This document shows positions 40,610 through 49,354 of a DNA stretch of 64,000 bases, piece after piece (within the stretch, counting starts at the first letter, position 1; each line of letters begins with the position of its first letter). The notes beneath the pieces were generated by a model that saw only the letters and a program-made list of their open reading frames with translations, did not search any database and was not told the DNA's origin. The stretch covers positions 2,048,045-2,112,044 of the forward strand of contig NZ_CP090898.1 in NCBI RefSeq assembly GCF_023078835.1, read 5' to 3'. Source of the stretch: Synechococcus sp. NB0720_010 (GTDB lineage: Bacteria; Cyanobacteriota; Cyanobacteriia; PCC-6307; Cyanobiaceae). The translations under genes and the position numbers were made by a program.

Positions 40610-40831
40610 TCAGGCCACCGCCTCAAGTTCATCGGCGCGGAAGTGGGCGCGGAACTTTCCGAAGGCCACGATCACCGGCATGGTCGGGCTGATGGTGCGG
40701 CCCTTGTAGTCGTTCAGGACCTGGAAGACCTCCCCCTGCTGGCCCTTGAGATCGAAGGCCTGGCCGCGGTGCTGCGGGTGGTGGAAGACCACAACGCTCT
40801 GGCTGACCGTGACTTGATCTCCCGCCTGCAT
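40610..40831 (-). CDS. ftrV: Ferredoxin-thioredoxin reductase variable chain
   Basis: 73 residues from ATG 40831 (MQAGDQVTVSQSVVVFHHP); ATG 40858 would add nine. It is an SH3-like beta-barrel with FDLKGQQGEV and FRAHFRADELE. It is the non-catalytic subunit of the reductase that passes electrons from ferredoxin to thioredoxin. The catalytic subunit gene is not in this window. It lies convergent with pyrR (9-base gap). Confidence 0.92.
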   Translation of the reverse strand: MQAGDQVTVSQSVVVFHHPQHRGQAFDLKGQQGEVFQVLNDYKGRTISPTMPVIVAFGKFRAHFRADELEAVA

Positions 40832-40872
40832 GAAGGATCGCCCTGAAGTGGTGGCCATCCTGTCACGCGTGA

Positions 40873-41703
40873 TTAACGCCTGCAGGCTGTCTCGGGCCCA
40901 TCCTCGATGACCTGTCCCCCCAGTTCGGCGCAGGCTTGGCTGAAGGCTTGCCAGTCATCCAGCCCTTGGCTGAGCTTCTGGCTGACGAGTCGGCTGAGCT
41001 GGGCCTCGGGGACGTTGGAGCCCAGGCCTCCATGGGAGTCGTGCTCGCCGTGGTCGCGCTTGCGCAGCCCCTCGATTCCCCCCTCGACCTGTTGGCGTAG
41101 GGCTTGGGTGTGTTGTTTCCACCAGGGATGTTCGATGCGATTGAGGGCATCGAGGGCTTCCCACCAGCGCTCTTGGGGGATCAGCCGGGCAGCGCGCTCC
41201 TTTTGAAACCGGTTTCGGCTCCAGTCCTCACGGAGTTGATCGCCCAGGGCAGTGCCTTGGGGGTTTTGGTCGGCATTCAGGCTCTTGAGCACCGCCAAGG
41301 CCCGATCCAGTTGTCCGCGGCGGTAGAGGGACAGGGCTTCGGTCTCCAGTTGCTGTTGCCAAGTCAGCAGGCGCTGTTGGTCCTCCGGGGTGCTGTTGCC
41401 GGAGTTGACGAGCAGACGCTGCAGTTGCAGAGCCTGGGCTGGTTGTTGGGCCAGCCAGAGCTGTTCGGCTTTCAGCCGGCGGCAGCGGCTGAGTTCCAAG
41501 GGGGCTTGGCCCCCGAGCCAGCGCAGGGCTGAGAGCTGTTCGCCAAAGAGCAGGCAGTCATCCAGTCGCCCGGCTTTGGCCGCTTGATCGAGCCGAGTGG
41601 GAAGTTGTTTCTCCCACCAGTAGGCCGCGCCAACCCCCGATGCCACCAAGCCCAAGGTGAGCACCAGCCAAAAACGCGGAAGCCGGTGTCGGCGGATGGC
41701 CAA
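40873..41703 (-). CDS. Membrane-anchored helical protein next to an Hsp70-like gene
   Basis: 276 residues. One N-terminal membrane helix (about 10-30) is followed by a long helical region with TPR-like spacing (repeated ALxxxxxLL and WLAQQPAQALQLQRLL units). The end is His/Asp/Gly-rich (KRDHGEHDSHGGLGSN), then a helical tail. Family not recognised. It lies 80 bases downstream of the Hsp70-like gene on the same strand, so it may be its membrane partner. Confidence 0.72.
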   Translation of the reverse strand: MAIRRHRLPRFWLVLTLGLVASGVGAAYWWEKQLPTRLDQAAKAGRLDDCLLFGEQLSALRWLGGQAPLELSRCRRLKAEQLWLAQQPAQALQLQRLLVNSGNSTPEDQQRLLTWQQQLETEALSLYRRGQLDRALAVLKSLNADQNPQGTALGDQLREDWSRNRFQKERAARLIPQERWWEALDALNRIEHPWWKQHTQALRQQVEGGIEGLRKRDHGEHDSHGGLGSNVPEAQLSRLVSQKLSQGLDDWQAFSQACAELGGQVIEDGPETACRR

Positions 41704-41783
41704 GTGGCGGGTCTGGAGTCCAGCTCCGTTCTATGCAGCGACCTTCCAGTGATCACGCGGCCAGGGGCAGAGTTCGAGCCGGC

Positions 41784-43337
41784 CTAGCGGACCGCCCCCA
41801 AATCGATCGTGCTTTGGCGGATTTGGGTCTGTAGATCCAAAGGCTCAACCTGCAGGTGGCAGGCCGAATCGATCCAAAACCGCAGCTCGATGCGGTCCTC
41901 GCCGGGACTGCCGCAGGGGCTCAGGGGAATCTGGACAGGAGCCTGCGGCCAGGCCTGGACTCGTGCGGATCCGGTGCTGTTGCGGCGCAGGACCGGCAGG
42001 CCATCGACAAAGACGACTTCGCTGCGTTCCTCGGCTTGTGGTTCGCCAAGCACCAGTTCCAAGGCGCTCTGTTCGGCCTGGCTGCAGGACAGGCGGATGG
42101 TCAGGGGTTGCTCGATCGGCCAGCTCTGGCCCGCCATGAACAGCGGATGCCAGCGATGTTCAGCGCTGCGCTGATCCCAGCAACGCAGGGAGACCCCTTG
42201 GCTGAGCACATCTTTGATGCGAACACCGGGGGTCAGGCTCAAGGCGCCCAGGGCCACGGCTTCCACGGGGCGGCTCCCCCGCAGGGGGATGCCCGGGAGC
42301 CGTTGCTGGAGCCATTCGCGAATCAAGGGGATCTGGGCGCTTCCCCCCACGGGCAGAACCGCATCAATGTCCTCGGCTTGCACGCCCGCGGCCCGCGCTG
42401 CCGCCAGAACGGTCTCCAGCAAGTCGTCCAACAGGCTCAGCAGCCCCCGCTCCTCGAGCAGGTGCTGGAGCTCATCCCGCTGCAGCCGCAGCGGGATGGC
42501 GCTGGCGTCCTGGGGCGTCCAGAGCGCTAGCGCCTCCTCTGTTTCGCTCAATTCGCACTTGAGGCGTTCGCAGACCTCGAGCAGTCCCCGCGGTGGGCTG
42601 GTCCAATCCGGGCAGAGATGGGCCGCGATCCAGCGGTCGAGATCGCGGCCGCCGATGGCCAGTCCGGCCTTCCCCAGGACCTCGGCGGTCCGCAGGGTTT
42701 GCTGACTGTTGTTGAGGGTCCGGCCGCCAAAGCGCAGCAGTTGGGCGATGGGTGCTGCCCGGCCCTCGCCGCCCGGGAGCGCCACCAGCGACAGGTCGGT
42801 GGTTCCCCCGCCCACGTCGACCACCAACACACGGCTGCCCGGGGGGAGGCCTGCGCCGATGGCCGCAGCGGTGGGCTCATCCACCAGGGCCACATCAGGG
42901 ACGTCCATGGCTTCGACGGCCTCCAGCAGCCACTGGCGGTAGCCCCGGTAGCCATCGATCGGTGCGGTCAGCACCAGGCGATCCGGTGCGAGGGCCTCCG
43001 GTAGATGGGACCAGATCTGCTCCAGCAGCAGGCGCCCGCTTTGCTCTGGGCTCAGCCAGCTGGCACTGGTCTCGCGGCTGGGTTGACCGATCAGACGTTT
43101 GAAGTCCCGCTGCAGCTGGGGCCCGTCCTGCTCCAGGAGTCCCCCTTCGACGACCTGCCGTCCAATCAGCGGTTGGCGGGTCTCCCGATCCCCCAGCCAG
43201 ATCAGGCTGGGGATGACGACAGGATCGGCACTGCTGAAGGGCGGCAGCGGCAGCAGGCAGGCGCTCTGATCGCCGGCGCCTTGATGGGCCACCACCGTGG
43301 TGGTGCTGCCGAGGTCAATGGCAAGGGTGCCGGCCAT
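41784..43337 (-). CDS. Hsp70-family ATPase (DnaK-like)
   Basis: 517 residues. The actin-like ATPase domain has phosphate-1 AIDLGSTTTVV at the N-terminus, connect and phosphate-2 VVDVGGGTTDLSLV, and the adenosine motif VLPVGGSAQIPLI. The ATPase is followed by a short beta domain (about 390-517) that resembles the substrate-binding sandwich without the long helical lid of DnaK. It is shorter than DnaK (about 630 residues). Clients unknown. Confidence 0.87.
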   Translation of the reverse strand: MAGTLAIDLGSTTTVVAHQGAGDQSACLLPLPPFSSADPVVIPSLIWLGDRETRQPLIGRQVVEGGLLEQDGPQLQRDFKRLIGQPSRETSASWLSPEQSGRLLLEQIWSHLPEALAPDRLVLTAPIDGYRGYRQWLLEAVEAMDVPDVALVDEPTAAAIGAGLPPGSRVLVVDVGGGTTDLSLVALPGGEGRAAPIAQLLRFGGRTLNNSQQTLRTAEVLGKAGLAIGGRDLDRWIAAHLCPDWTSPPRGLLEVCERLKCELSETEEALALWTPQDASAIPLRLQRDELQHLLEERGLLSLLDDLLETVLAAARAAGVQAEDIDAVLPVGGSAQIPLIREWLQQRLPGIPLRGSRPVEAVALGALSLTPGVRIKDVLSQGVSLRCWDQRSAEHRWHPLFMAGQSWPIEQPLTIRLSCSQAEQSALELVLGEPQAEERSEVVFVDGLPVLRRNSTGSARVQAWPQAPVQIPLSPCGSPGEDRIELRFWIDSACHLQVEPLDLQTQIRQSTIDLGAVR

Positions 43338-43423
43338 TGGCCAAAGCTGAAGGGAAACTGCCGTCTAAGAGGGTGACGCAAAACCAGACTTCATGGTGAG
43401 ACAAGCGGGACTTGTCTTGGGTC

Positions 43424-43729
43424 ATGGAGCGGGTTGCTGTTGCCCTGTGGTCGTTCTATCGGGAGGATCCCGAGCAGGCGCGTCGCCTGGATCCTCTCCT
43501 GGCCGCGCGGCTGTCCCGCGGTTGGGGGTCCTTGCGGATCGAGTGCAGGGATCTCGCCCACCGCGCCATGGTCTGTGGTGTGATCGATCTACTGAGGCCA
43601 CCGCTGGAGGCGCTTCAGCTGGCCCGCGAGATTCGTCTGGTGGTGGCTGGTGAGGAGCCGATGGTCTTCCCCGTCAGCGTTCCCTTATCCAGCAGTCTTC
43701 TGACCTACGATGAATCGATCGGCGAATAG
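43424..43729 (+). CDS. Hypothetical protein upstream of rpoZ
   Basis: 101 residues from ATG 43424. A soluble helical/beta protein with RLSRGWGSLRIECRDLAHR and a Ser-rich end. No motif recognised. It ends 3 bases before rpoZ, so the two are probably co-transcribed and translationally linked. Confidence 0.68.
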   Translation: MERVAVALWSFYREDPEQARRLDPLLAARLSRGWGSLRIECRDLAHRAMVCGVIDLLRPPLEALQLAREIRLVVAGEEPMVFPVSVPLSSSLLTYDESIGE

Positions 43730-43732
43730 TGC

Positions 43733-43963
43733 ATGTATCTCGGCGTCAACGTCAGCCCCAAAGAGCTCGCGCAGCGCGCTGAGAATCTCGTTCGGCAGTC
43801 CAGCAACCGCTACCTGACCACCGTCCGCATCGCATTCCGCGCCAAGCAGCGTCGTTTCGATGACTTCGATGGTCTGCTGGAGGATTCGATGGTGAAGCCC
43901 GTGCAGCGCGCCATCATCGAGCTGAGCGACGAGCAGGACCAGCCCGATCTGCTTCCTGGTTGA
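43733..43963 (+). CDS. rpoZ: RNA polymerase omega subunit
   Basis: 76 residues. The block [20 protein letters not shown] and the tail [23 protein letters not shown] (in two parts) match the cyanobacterial omega subunit, which aids RNA polymerase assembly. It is followed by the DUF1818 gene after 27 bases. Confidence 0.95.
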   Translation: MYLGVNVSPKELAQRAENLVRQSSNRYLTTVRIAFRAKQRRFDDFDGLLEDSMVKPVQRAIIELSDEQDQPDLLPG

Positions 43964-43990
43964 GCCTTAACGGATGCGGTTCGCTCCCGG

Positions 43991-44368
43991 GTGACCGTGA
44001 TTGAACGCGAAGGAGAAGGGTGGCGGTTGGCATGGGATGCCGGCCGTCACCCTTTTTCCGTGTTGATCGGGGGGGATGGCTGGGCGGTGGAGCTCAGTGA
44101 GGCCGAGGCCTGCAGCCTCCGCGATGGCCTGGGCGCGCTCATCGACCAGCACCGTCAGCTGATCGATCAACTGATGGCCGAAGAAGCGATCGAGCTTGAG
44201 CTCGAACGGGAGTGCTGGTGGATGGCCCTCGATGGCGATCGCCAGGGCTGGGCGTTGCGGGTGATGCTCACCCCTGGGCCGGGGCAGCGGGCGATCGAGG
44301 GCAGCTGGAGCCGGGAGGCAGCCGCTGGCTTTACCGCGGCGCTCTCGCAGCTCCATGGCCAGCCGTGA
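43991..44368 (+). CDS. DUF1818 family protein
   Basis: 125 residues from GTG 43991. Predicted soluble alpha/beta protein with GWRLAWDAGRHPFSVLIGG and ECWWMALDGD, which I associate with the cyanobacterial DUF1818 family of unknown function. It overlaps the 3' end of the convergent dehydrogenase gene by 38 bases. Confidence 0.8.
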   Translation: MTVIEREGEGWRLAWDAGRHPFSVLIGGDGWAVELSEAEACSLRDGLGALIDQHRQLIDQLMAEEAIELELERECWWMALDGDRQGWALRVMLTPGPGQRAIEGSWSREAAAGFTAALSQLHGQP

Positions 44369-45209
44369 GGGCGTGCAGGGCGCAGTAATCCAGCCCATCG
44401 AGGCCTGCTGCAGTGGATCCTTGCAGCAGGTGCAGGAGTCCTTCGAGCCCGTCGCCATTCAGTCCTGCGGCTTGCGAGGCCTGGAGGAAGAGGGCGAGGT
44501 CCTTGCGCAGGTGGGCCGTGGGGAAGTTTGGGTTGCCGTAGTCGCCCGCGAGTTCCCGCTCCAGTTTCTTGTCGAAGGTGGGGGCGTAGAGGGCACTTCC
44601 GCGCAGGATCTCCATGAAGGCCTCTACCTCCACCCCGCTGCGCTGCACCAGATGCAGCGAGAGGCTGAAGGCATGGGTGAGGCTGGCGATGAGCTGGTTG
44701 AGGGCCAGCTTGCAGGCCATGGCGCTGCCCACGGCCCCAAGCCGCCTGGGGGCTTCGCTGAGTTGGGTCAGGATCGGTTGGGCCGCGGCAAAGACCGCAG
44801 GCTCGCCTCCCGCCATCAGTTGCAGCCGGCCCAGGAGGGCTTCCGGTTTGCTGCCCAGGACCGGAGCTTCCAGGTAGCGCCCTCCGCGCGCTGCCACACC
44901 ATCGGCCAGGGCCTGGCTTTCCTCGGCGCCGATCGTGGCGATTTGGATCACGGTGCGGCCGTCGAGCTGCTGATCCAGGTCCCCGAGAAGCAGTGCCGAG
45001 GTGCTGGGTCCATCGCTCAGCACGGTGATCAGCCAGTCCGCCTGCTCGGCCACCTCCCGGGCCGTGGCGGCGCTGCGGGCTCCCGCCTGGATCAAGTCTT
45101 GGCAGCGCTCCGGCGAGCGGTTCCAGACCCAGAGTTCCTGCTCACCCTCGAGGAGCCGCCGGGCGATCGCACCCCCTAGCAGGCCGGTTCCAAACAGGGC
45201 GATGGCCAT
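44331..45209 (-). CDS. NAD(P)-dependent beta-hydroxyacid dehydrogenase family protein
   Basis: 292 residues from ATG 45209 (MAIALFGTGLLGGAIARRL), where the Rossmann GxGxxG begins at residue 7. Further family motifs are EAPVLGSKPEALLGRLQLMAGG and KLALNQLIASL, with the catalytic lysine in KLALNQ. It resembles 3-hydroxyisobutyrate or tartronate semialdehyde/succinic semialdehyde reductases. Specific substrate cannot be told from sequence. Confidence 0.87.
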   Translation of the reverse strand: MAIALFGTGLLGGAIARRLLEGEQELWVWNRSPERCQDLIQAGARSAATAREVAEQADWLITVLSDGPSTSALLLGDLDQQLDGRTVIQIATIGAEESQALADGVAARGGRYLEAPVLGSKPEALLGRLQLMAGGEPAVFAAAQPILTQLSEAPRRLGAVGSAMACKLALNQLIASLTHAFSLSLHLVQRSGVEVEAFMEILRGSALYAPTFDKKLERELAGDYGNPNFPTAHLRKDLALFLQASQAAGLNGDGLEGLLHLLQGSTAAGLDGLDYCALHALTAGHGAARAPR

Positions 45210-45567
45210 GGCGGCAGGGGTGAGATTGCTGATGAGATCATCGCTCTGATCAGGACTGCTGATCTCCGTTTTTCTCCCAGCCGAGCGCGCCTCTTCCCCA
45301 GGGTTTTGCACTGGTTTTCCACAGCCTGAGGGCGCCAGCGGGCAGTCGCCGCGGTCGCCTGGGGAGAACGGCCATCAATTCGGCAAGCCCTGTTGACAAG
45401 CCCTGGGGGCCTGACAGGGGTGCTGGCTCGCTCCCCGCTGTAGGGCGCAAACCCGCTCGGGCTGCTGTGATCTAGCCCTGAGATCCCCTGGGAATGGCTC
45501 GATCAGGGCGGTGTTGACCGTTCCCTCGCGTTGTGGGGAACTAGTGCTCATCGACCGCAGGAACGGC
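45210..45567. other. Intergenic region between the dehydrogenase and the DUF2811 gene
   Basis: About 360 bases with no gene I can support. It must hold two divergent promoters. It contains a DnaA-box-like nonamer TTTTCCACA (45315-45323) and a weaker reverse match near 45532-45540. A 66-codon minus-strand frame here has no recognisable features. Confidence 0.5.
45315..45323 (+). promoter_or_regulatory. DnaA-box-like nonamer
   Basis: TTTTCCACA matches the DnaA-box variant reported for cyanobacteria and has one mismatch to the E. coli box TTATCCACA. A single box is weak evidence; there is no dnaN or box cluster nearby, so this is not proposed as the replication origin. Confidence 0.3.
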
Positions 45568-45795
45568 ATGGAAGCAACTGGCACGGTGAGCATGTGCGCT
45601 GAGGTTCCCGAGCCCCTGCTTCAGTCCATGCAGGGCTTCATTGAGGCCCACCCCAACTGGGACCAATACCGCCTCTTCCAGGCGGCCCTGGCCGGCTTTC
45701 TGGTCCAGAACGGCGTGCAGACCCGTGAGATCACCCGTTGCTATCTGGCGAACCTCTTCCCGCAGCAATCGCGCTTCAGCGAGCCCCTCGCCTGA
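45568..45795 (+). CDS. DUF2811 family small protein
   Basis: 75 residues from ATG 45568 (MEATGTVSM). The core CAEVPEPLLQSMQGFIEAHPN, broken here as CAEVPEPLLQ and SMQGFIEAHP, and WDQYRLFQAALAGFLVQNG match the DUF2811 family of short cyanobacterial proteins. Ribbon-helix-helix-like helices are possible but function is unknown. Its end overlaps the convergent membrane-protein gene by 20 bases. Confidence 0.78.
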   Translation: MEATGTVSMCAEVPEPLLQSMQGFIEAHPNWDQYRLFQAALAGFLVQNGVQTREITRCYLANLFPQQSRFSEPLA

Positions 45796-46537
45796 TCCGG
45801 CGCCATTGGACATAGCTGTTGGTCACGGTCGTGGCCATCAGGCAGAGGGATGGCACCACCACCGCGCAGGTGATCAGCAGGCCCGAGCCATCCCAGAGCA
45901 GTTCACTCAGAAGGCCCAGGATGAAGGGCAGGCCTGTGATGGCCAGCAGCACCGCCGAGAGAGCCAGCAGCCCCGGCCCTTGCTGCTCCAGCAGCACAAA
46001 GCCTGCCCGGAAGGCTTGGGTCGCTCCGAGGCCTTCCGCCACCACTAGGCAGGCGTTGAAGATCTGACTGAGGGCGAGTCCCCCCCCGAGGACGACGCCA
46101 ACCACCAGGGGCAGGGGCGCCAGAGGCTCAGCAATCAGCAGCAGCAGGGACCAGCTCAGGAAGCTCGTCAACACGATCAGGCTGAGGGCGGCGGTGAGTC
46201 GCAGGACCCCCCGGGTGAGGTGCCAGCTGCAGGCACCGTGCCAGCGATAGAGGGCGTCGGCCTTTGGGGCCAGGCCGCGACTGAGATCCAATCCCGCTCG
46301 CGTGAGGCCATCGATCAACCAGATCAGGCTGATGGCATACAGCGCAATCCCGATCAGCCGGATCAGTAGGGAGAGTCCAGCGTTGCTGATGGCTTCCCCC
46401 AGGCCGAACAAGACCCAACCCAACAGATGCAGGCCAAACAGGCTGGCGGTAAAACCAAGAACAATCCGCGGGTGGGCCCTCAGTTGGCTGAGGCTGTCGA
46501 GCAAGGCTCGCCCCGGCTTGATCTGGGCTTGCTTCAA
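45776..46537 (-). CDS. Multi-pass membrane protein of unknown function
   Basis: 253 residues with about six hydrophobic segments (including IVLGFTASLFGLHLLGWVLF and LSLIVLTSFLSWSLLLLIA) and a basic C-terminus RIRRGAR. No enzymatic motif. Its start overlaps the stop of the EVE-domain gene (ATGA), so the two are co-translated. Confidence 0.72.
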   Translation of the reverse strand: MKQAQIKPGRALLDSLSQLRAHPRIVLGFTASLFGLHLLGWVLFGLGEAISNAGLSLLIRLIGIALYAISLIWLIDGLTRAGLDLSRGLAPKADALYRWHGACSWHLTRGVLRLTAALSLIVLTSFLSWSLLLLIAEPLAPLPLVVGVVLGGGLALSQIFNACLVVAEGLGATQAFRAGFVLLEQQGPGLLALSAVLLAITGLPFILGLLSELLWDGSGLLITCAVVVPSLCLMATTVTNSYVQWRRIRRGAR

Positions 46538-46992
46538 AGGGGTCCGAGGAGGGCAAGGAGCCGCTCAGCGCTGGCATCCGGGACCGGCAGGATCGAAAGA
46601 CGATTGCCGTTGCGCACCACCGGCAGCTCCTCGACGCTGAACTGCTCCCGCAGGGCATCAAGGCTCAGCATGGCGCCAAAGGTGCCGACGTACTTCAGGC
46701 GAACACAGTCCCAGCGGGGCGCTTCCGGTTTGGATTTGGAGTCGAAGTATTTGTTCTCTGAATCGAATTGAGAGGGGTCAGTGATCCCGGTCTCGATCAC
46801 TTCCATCATCCCGACAATGCCCGGTGGTTTGGCGTTGGAGTGATAGAAGAAAGCGCGATCGCCGATCGACATCGAGCGCATGAAATTGCGCGCCTGATAG
46901 TTGCGAATGCCATCCCACAGCGTTGTGCCCTCGCGCTGGAGATGCTGGATGCCATAGACATCCGGCTCACTCTTCATCAGCCAGTAGGCCAA
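46534..46992 (-). CDS. EVE-domain protein
   Basis: 152 residues starting MAYWLMKSEPDVYGI, followed by WDGIRNYQARNFMRSM and GDRAFFYHSN, the EVE (PUA-like) signature. EVE domains bind modified bases in nucleic acids; the role here is not known. It is upstream of and overlaps the membrane-protein gene; murD lies upstream on the same strand after a 47-base gap on this side. Confidence 0.9.
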   Translation of the reverse strand: MAYWLMKSEPDVYGIQHLQREGTTLWDGIRNYQARNFMRSMSIGDRAFFYHSNAKPPGIVGMMEVIETGITDPSQFDSENKYFDSKSKPEAPRWDCVRLKYVGTFGAMLSLDALREQFSVEELPVVRNGNRLSILPVPDASAERLLALLGPL

Positions 46993-47039
46993 GGCTGCTC
47001 GTCCCGTTGGCCGCGAGTGTAAGGCGGTTGTTCAGGCCC

Positions 47040-48419
47040 CTAGAGGCCCTCGGTCAGGGAGCGGAAATGCTCGCCTCGCGCTTCAAAGTCGCGGTATTGA
47101 TCGAAGCTGGCGCAGGCCGGTGAGAGCAGGACAGCTCGGCAGTGTTCCCGTTGGCTGAGCTGTCGTGCCGCAGCCACCGCTTCAGGGAGCGCGTCGCAGC
47201 ACTCGATGACGCCGGTGTACCCGCCGGAGAGCAGCAGCTCTTGGAAGTGGGATTGGGCGGCACCGAAGAGCACTACGGCCTTGGCGCTGCGTTGAAGCGC
47301 CGCGATCCAGGCGCTGGCATCGCCCTGCTTGGCCTCCCCGCCGGCCAGGGCCACGAGCGGACCTTCGACGGCCCGCAGGGCTACCTCGGCGGCGTCGTAG
47401 TTGGTGGCTTTGCTGTCGTTGATCCAGTCGACCCCATCGAGGCTGCGGATCAGCTCGAGTCGGTGGGGGACGCCGGGGAAGGACCGCAGGGCCGCTTCCA
47501 TCGCCGAGCCGCTGAGGCCCAGCTCCAATCCCACGGCCAGGGCCATCAGCATGTTCTGGCGGTTATGGGCCCCCGGCATGGCCAGGGCGTTGGCTGGGAG
47601 TAGGGCGCCGCTGCGCTGCATGACCTGATTGCCCTCGATCCAAAGCCAGGGGTCGATTCCTATGGCCAGGGCCGCCTCCCGGGATGCCGCGGTGATCCAG
47701 CGGGCCTTCGGCCAGCTGGCGGCATGGGCGCAGAGGTCAGGGTCATCCCCATTCAGCACCTGGATCGCAGAGCGCTCCAGCAGTCCCCGTTTGATGGCCC
47801 GGTAGTTCTCGAGCGTTCCGTGCCGCTCCAGATGATCCGGAGTCAGCGTGGTCCAGAGGCCGATGGCCGGAGCCAGCTCCGGGGCTGATTCGATTTGATA
47901 GCTGCTCAGTTCCACCACCAGGGCCTGGGGCCGGGTCTGTCCGTCAGAGAAGCGTTCGAGGGCCAACTCCGCGGCGGAGTGGCCGACATTGCCGCACATC
48001 GGCGCGTCGACGCCCCCCTGCTCGAGCAGGTGAGCGACCAGATGGGTGACCGTGGTCTTGCCGTTGGTCCCGGTGATGCCAATCCAAGGGGTCGAACCGC
48101 TGGCTTCCCAGGCGGTGCTGATCTCACCGTTGGTGGGGACTCCTTGCTGCCGCAGCCAGATCAAGGTCGGGTGATCCCAACGGATGCCCGGGCTGACGAT
48201 CACCCGCTCACAGTCCGCCAGGAGCGGCTCAAAGCTCTCTGGTGCCAGGGGCTTACCCAGCTCCACCGCGATCCCTTCGCTGCGGAGCTTCTCGGCCTTG
48301 CGCTGATGCTCAGCCCCCTGGCCGCTTTCCAGCACCAGAACGTTGGCTCCCTGCCGTGCCAGTAACCGTGCGGCCCCAAGACCCGATCGGCCCAGCCCGA
48401 GAACCACGGTCACTGGCAT
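47040..48419 (-). CDS. murD: UDP-N-acetylmuramoylalanine--D-glutamate ligase
   Basis: 459 residues. ATP motif GITGTNGKTTVTHLV, the Rossmann-like N-terminus VVLGLGRSGLGAARLL, and the Mur ligase blocks TPDHLERHGTLENY and INDSKATN. It adds D-glutamate to the UDP-MurNAc-alanine peptidoglycan precursor. Single gene near a tRNA gene. Confidence 0.96.
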   Translation of the reverse strand: MPVTVVLGLGRSGLGAARLLARQGANVLVLESGQGAEHQRKAEKLRSEGIAVELGKPLAPESFEPLLADCERVIVSPGIRWDHPTLIWLRQQGVPTNGEISTAWEASGSTPWIGITGTNGKTTVTHLVAHLLEQGGVDAPMCGNVGHSAAELALERFSDGQTRPQALVVELSSYQIESAPELAPAIGLWTTLTPDHLERHGTLENYRAIKRGLLERSAIQVLNGDDPDLCAHAASWPKARWITAASREAALAIGIDPWLWIEGNQVMQRSGALLPANALAMPGAHNRQNMLMALAVGLELGLSGSAMEAALRSFPGVPHRLELIRSLDGVDWINDSKATNYDAAEVALRAVEGPLVALAGGEAKQGDASAWIAALQRSAKAVVLFGAAQSHFQELLLSGGYTGVIECCDALPEAVAAARQLSQREHCRAVLLSPACASFDQYRDFEARGEHFRSLTEGL

Positions 48420-48449
48420 GGCCTTGATGCTCGGGAGCGAATTAAAAAG

Positions 48450-48521
48450 TGGGCGATACTGGAATCGAACCAGTGACTCCTACCGTGTCAAGGTAGTGCT
48501 CTACCTCTGAGCTAATCGCCC
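48450..48521 (-). tRNA. tRNA-Val (GAC)
   Basis: 72-base cloverleaf on the minus strand: acceptor GGGCGAT pairs with ATCGCCC, D-arm TAGCTCAGAGGTAGAGCA, anticodon stem-loop CTACC-TTGACAC-GGTAG with GAC as anticodon, and T-arm CTGGTTCGATTCCAG. Discriminator A. The 3' CCA is not encoded. It lies 30 bases upstream of murD and 40 bases past the S4-domain gene. Confidence 0.96.
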
Positions 48522-48561
48522 TCAGAAGCCTTTCGGCTTGAGGAACCTAGCAGTCGGTGGA

Positions 48562-49344
48562 TCAGCGTCTTTGCATCACCAGGCGCCAGCGTTCCCGTTT
48601 GGTGGGCTGAATCTCGAGGATCTCCAGCTCCCCTCGGCCATCGAGGCGGACCCGGTCGCCCTGCTTGAGCTCTCGGCTGGGGCTGGTGATGACGGACCAA
48701 TTCACCCGAACGGCCCCCGCCCGGATCCAGTCGGCCATCTTGCTGCGGGACACCCCAAGCCCCGCAGAGGCCACGGCATCCAGGCGCAGTGAGGCTTCGA
48801 CGCTGCTGAGTTGCTTCGGGGTGCGGCTGGCGGGGAGTTGCAGGGCGCTGACGGCCACGGCCTCAGTGCTGATCTCCACGCTGCGCACCTGAGCCGTTCG
48901 TCCCCCCCAGGCCTCTGCGACTTCCTGCCGCAGGATCAGTTGGGCGCCGCGGTCACCCCGCATCCAGATGTCGCCGAGGTCCCCCGCTTGGGCTCCGGCC
49001 TGGATCAGGCCTTGGCGCACATCCAAGGGTTCGGCTGGATCAAACAGGAAGTTCCCCGTGATCACGAGCCCCTGCAGGGGGGCTTCTGGTCGTTCGCCGT
49101 CGCTGATCTCGACGCGCCGCAACAGCAACCTGCGGCGCTCCGCCTGGGGCCATCCGCCGTCGCTGGAGAGGGTCAGCTCGGTCAGGCTGCCGAGCCGCTC
49201 TTGCGCCTCCTCGAGGAGGTCAGCGGCGAGGAAGTCACTCCAAACGGGTTCCCAGGTGCGCAGGGCCTGCTCCGCCAGGCCGATGAGCGCCCCCATGGCC
49301 TCGGGGTTGCTACAGCCCTGCAGCAGTTGATCACGGGGCAGCAT
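48562..49344 (-). CDS. Photosystem II S4 domain protein
   Basis: 260 residues, matching the cyanobacterial/plant 'photosystem II S4' family (TIGR03069-like). The C-terminal S4 RNA-binding domain is at about 180-250, with LDAVASAGLGVSRSKMADWI and GAVRVNW. The N-terminal part resembles YlmH. RNA binding is expected; the photosystem link is known only by family name. Confidence 0.88.
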   Translation of the reverse strand: MLPRDQLLQGCSNPEAMGALIGLAEQALRTWEPVWSDFLAADLLEEAQERLGSLTELTLSSDGGWPQAERRRLLLRRVEISDGERPEAPLQGLVITGNFLFDPAEPLDVRQGLIQAGAQAGDLGDIWMRGDRGAQLILRQEVAEAWGGRTAQVRSVEISTEAVAVSALQLPASRTPKQLSSVEASLRLDAVASAGLGVSRSKMADWIRAGAVRVNWSVITSPSRELKQGDRVRLDGRGELEILEIQPTKRERWRLVMQRR

Positions 49345-49354
49345 CGGCGCGCTC

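Noticed and set aside
45210-45567. Replication origin
   Set aside because: Only one good DnaA-like box, no A+T-rich unwinding region and no dnaN or dnaA nearby.
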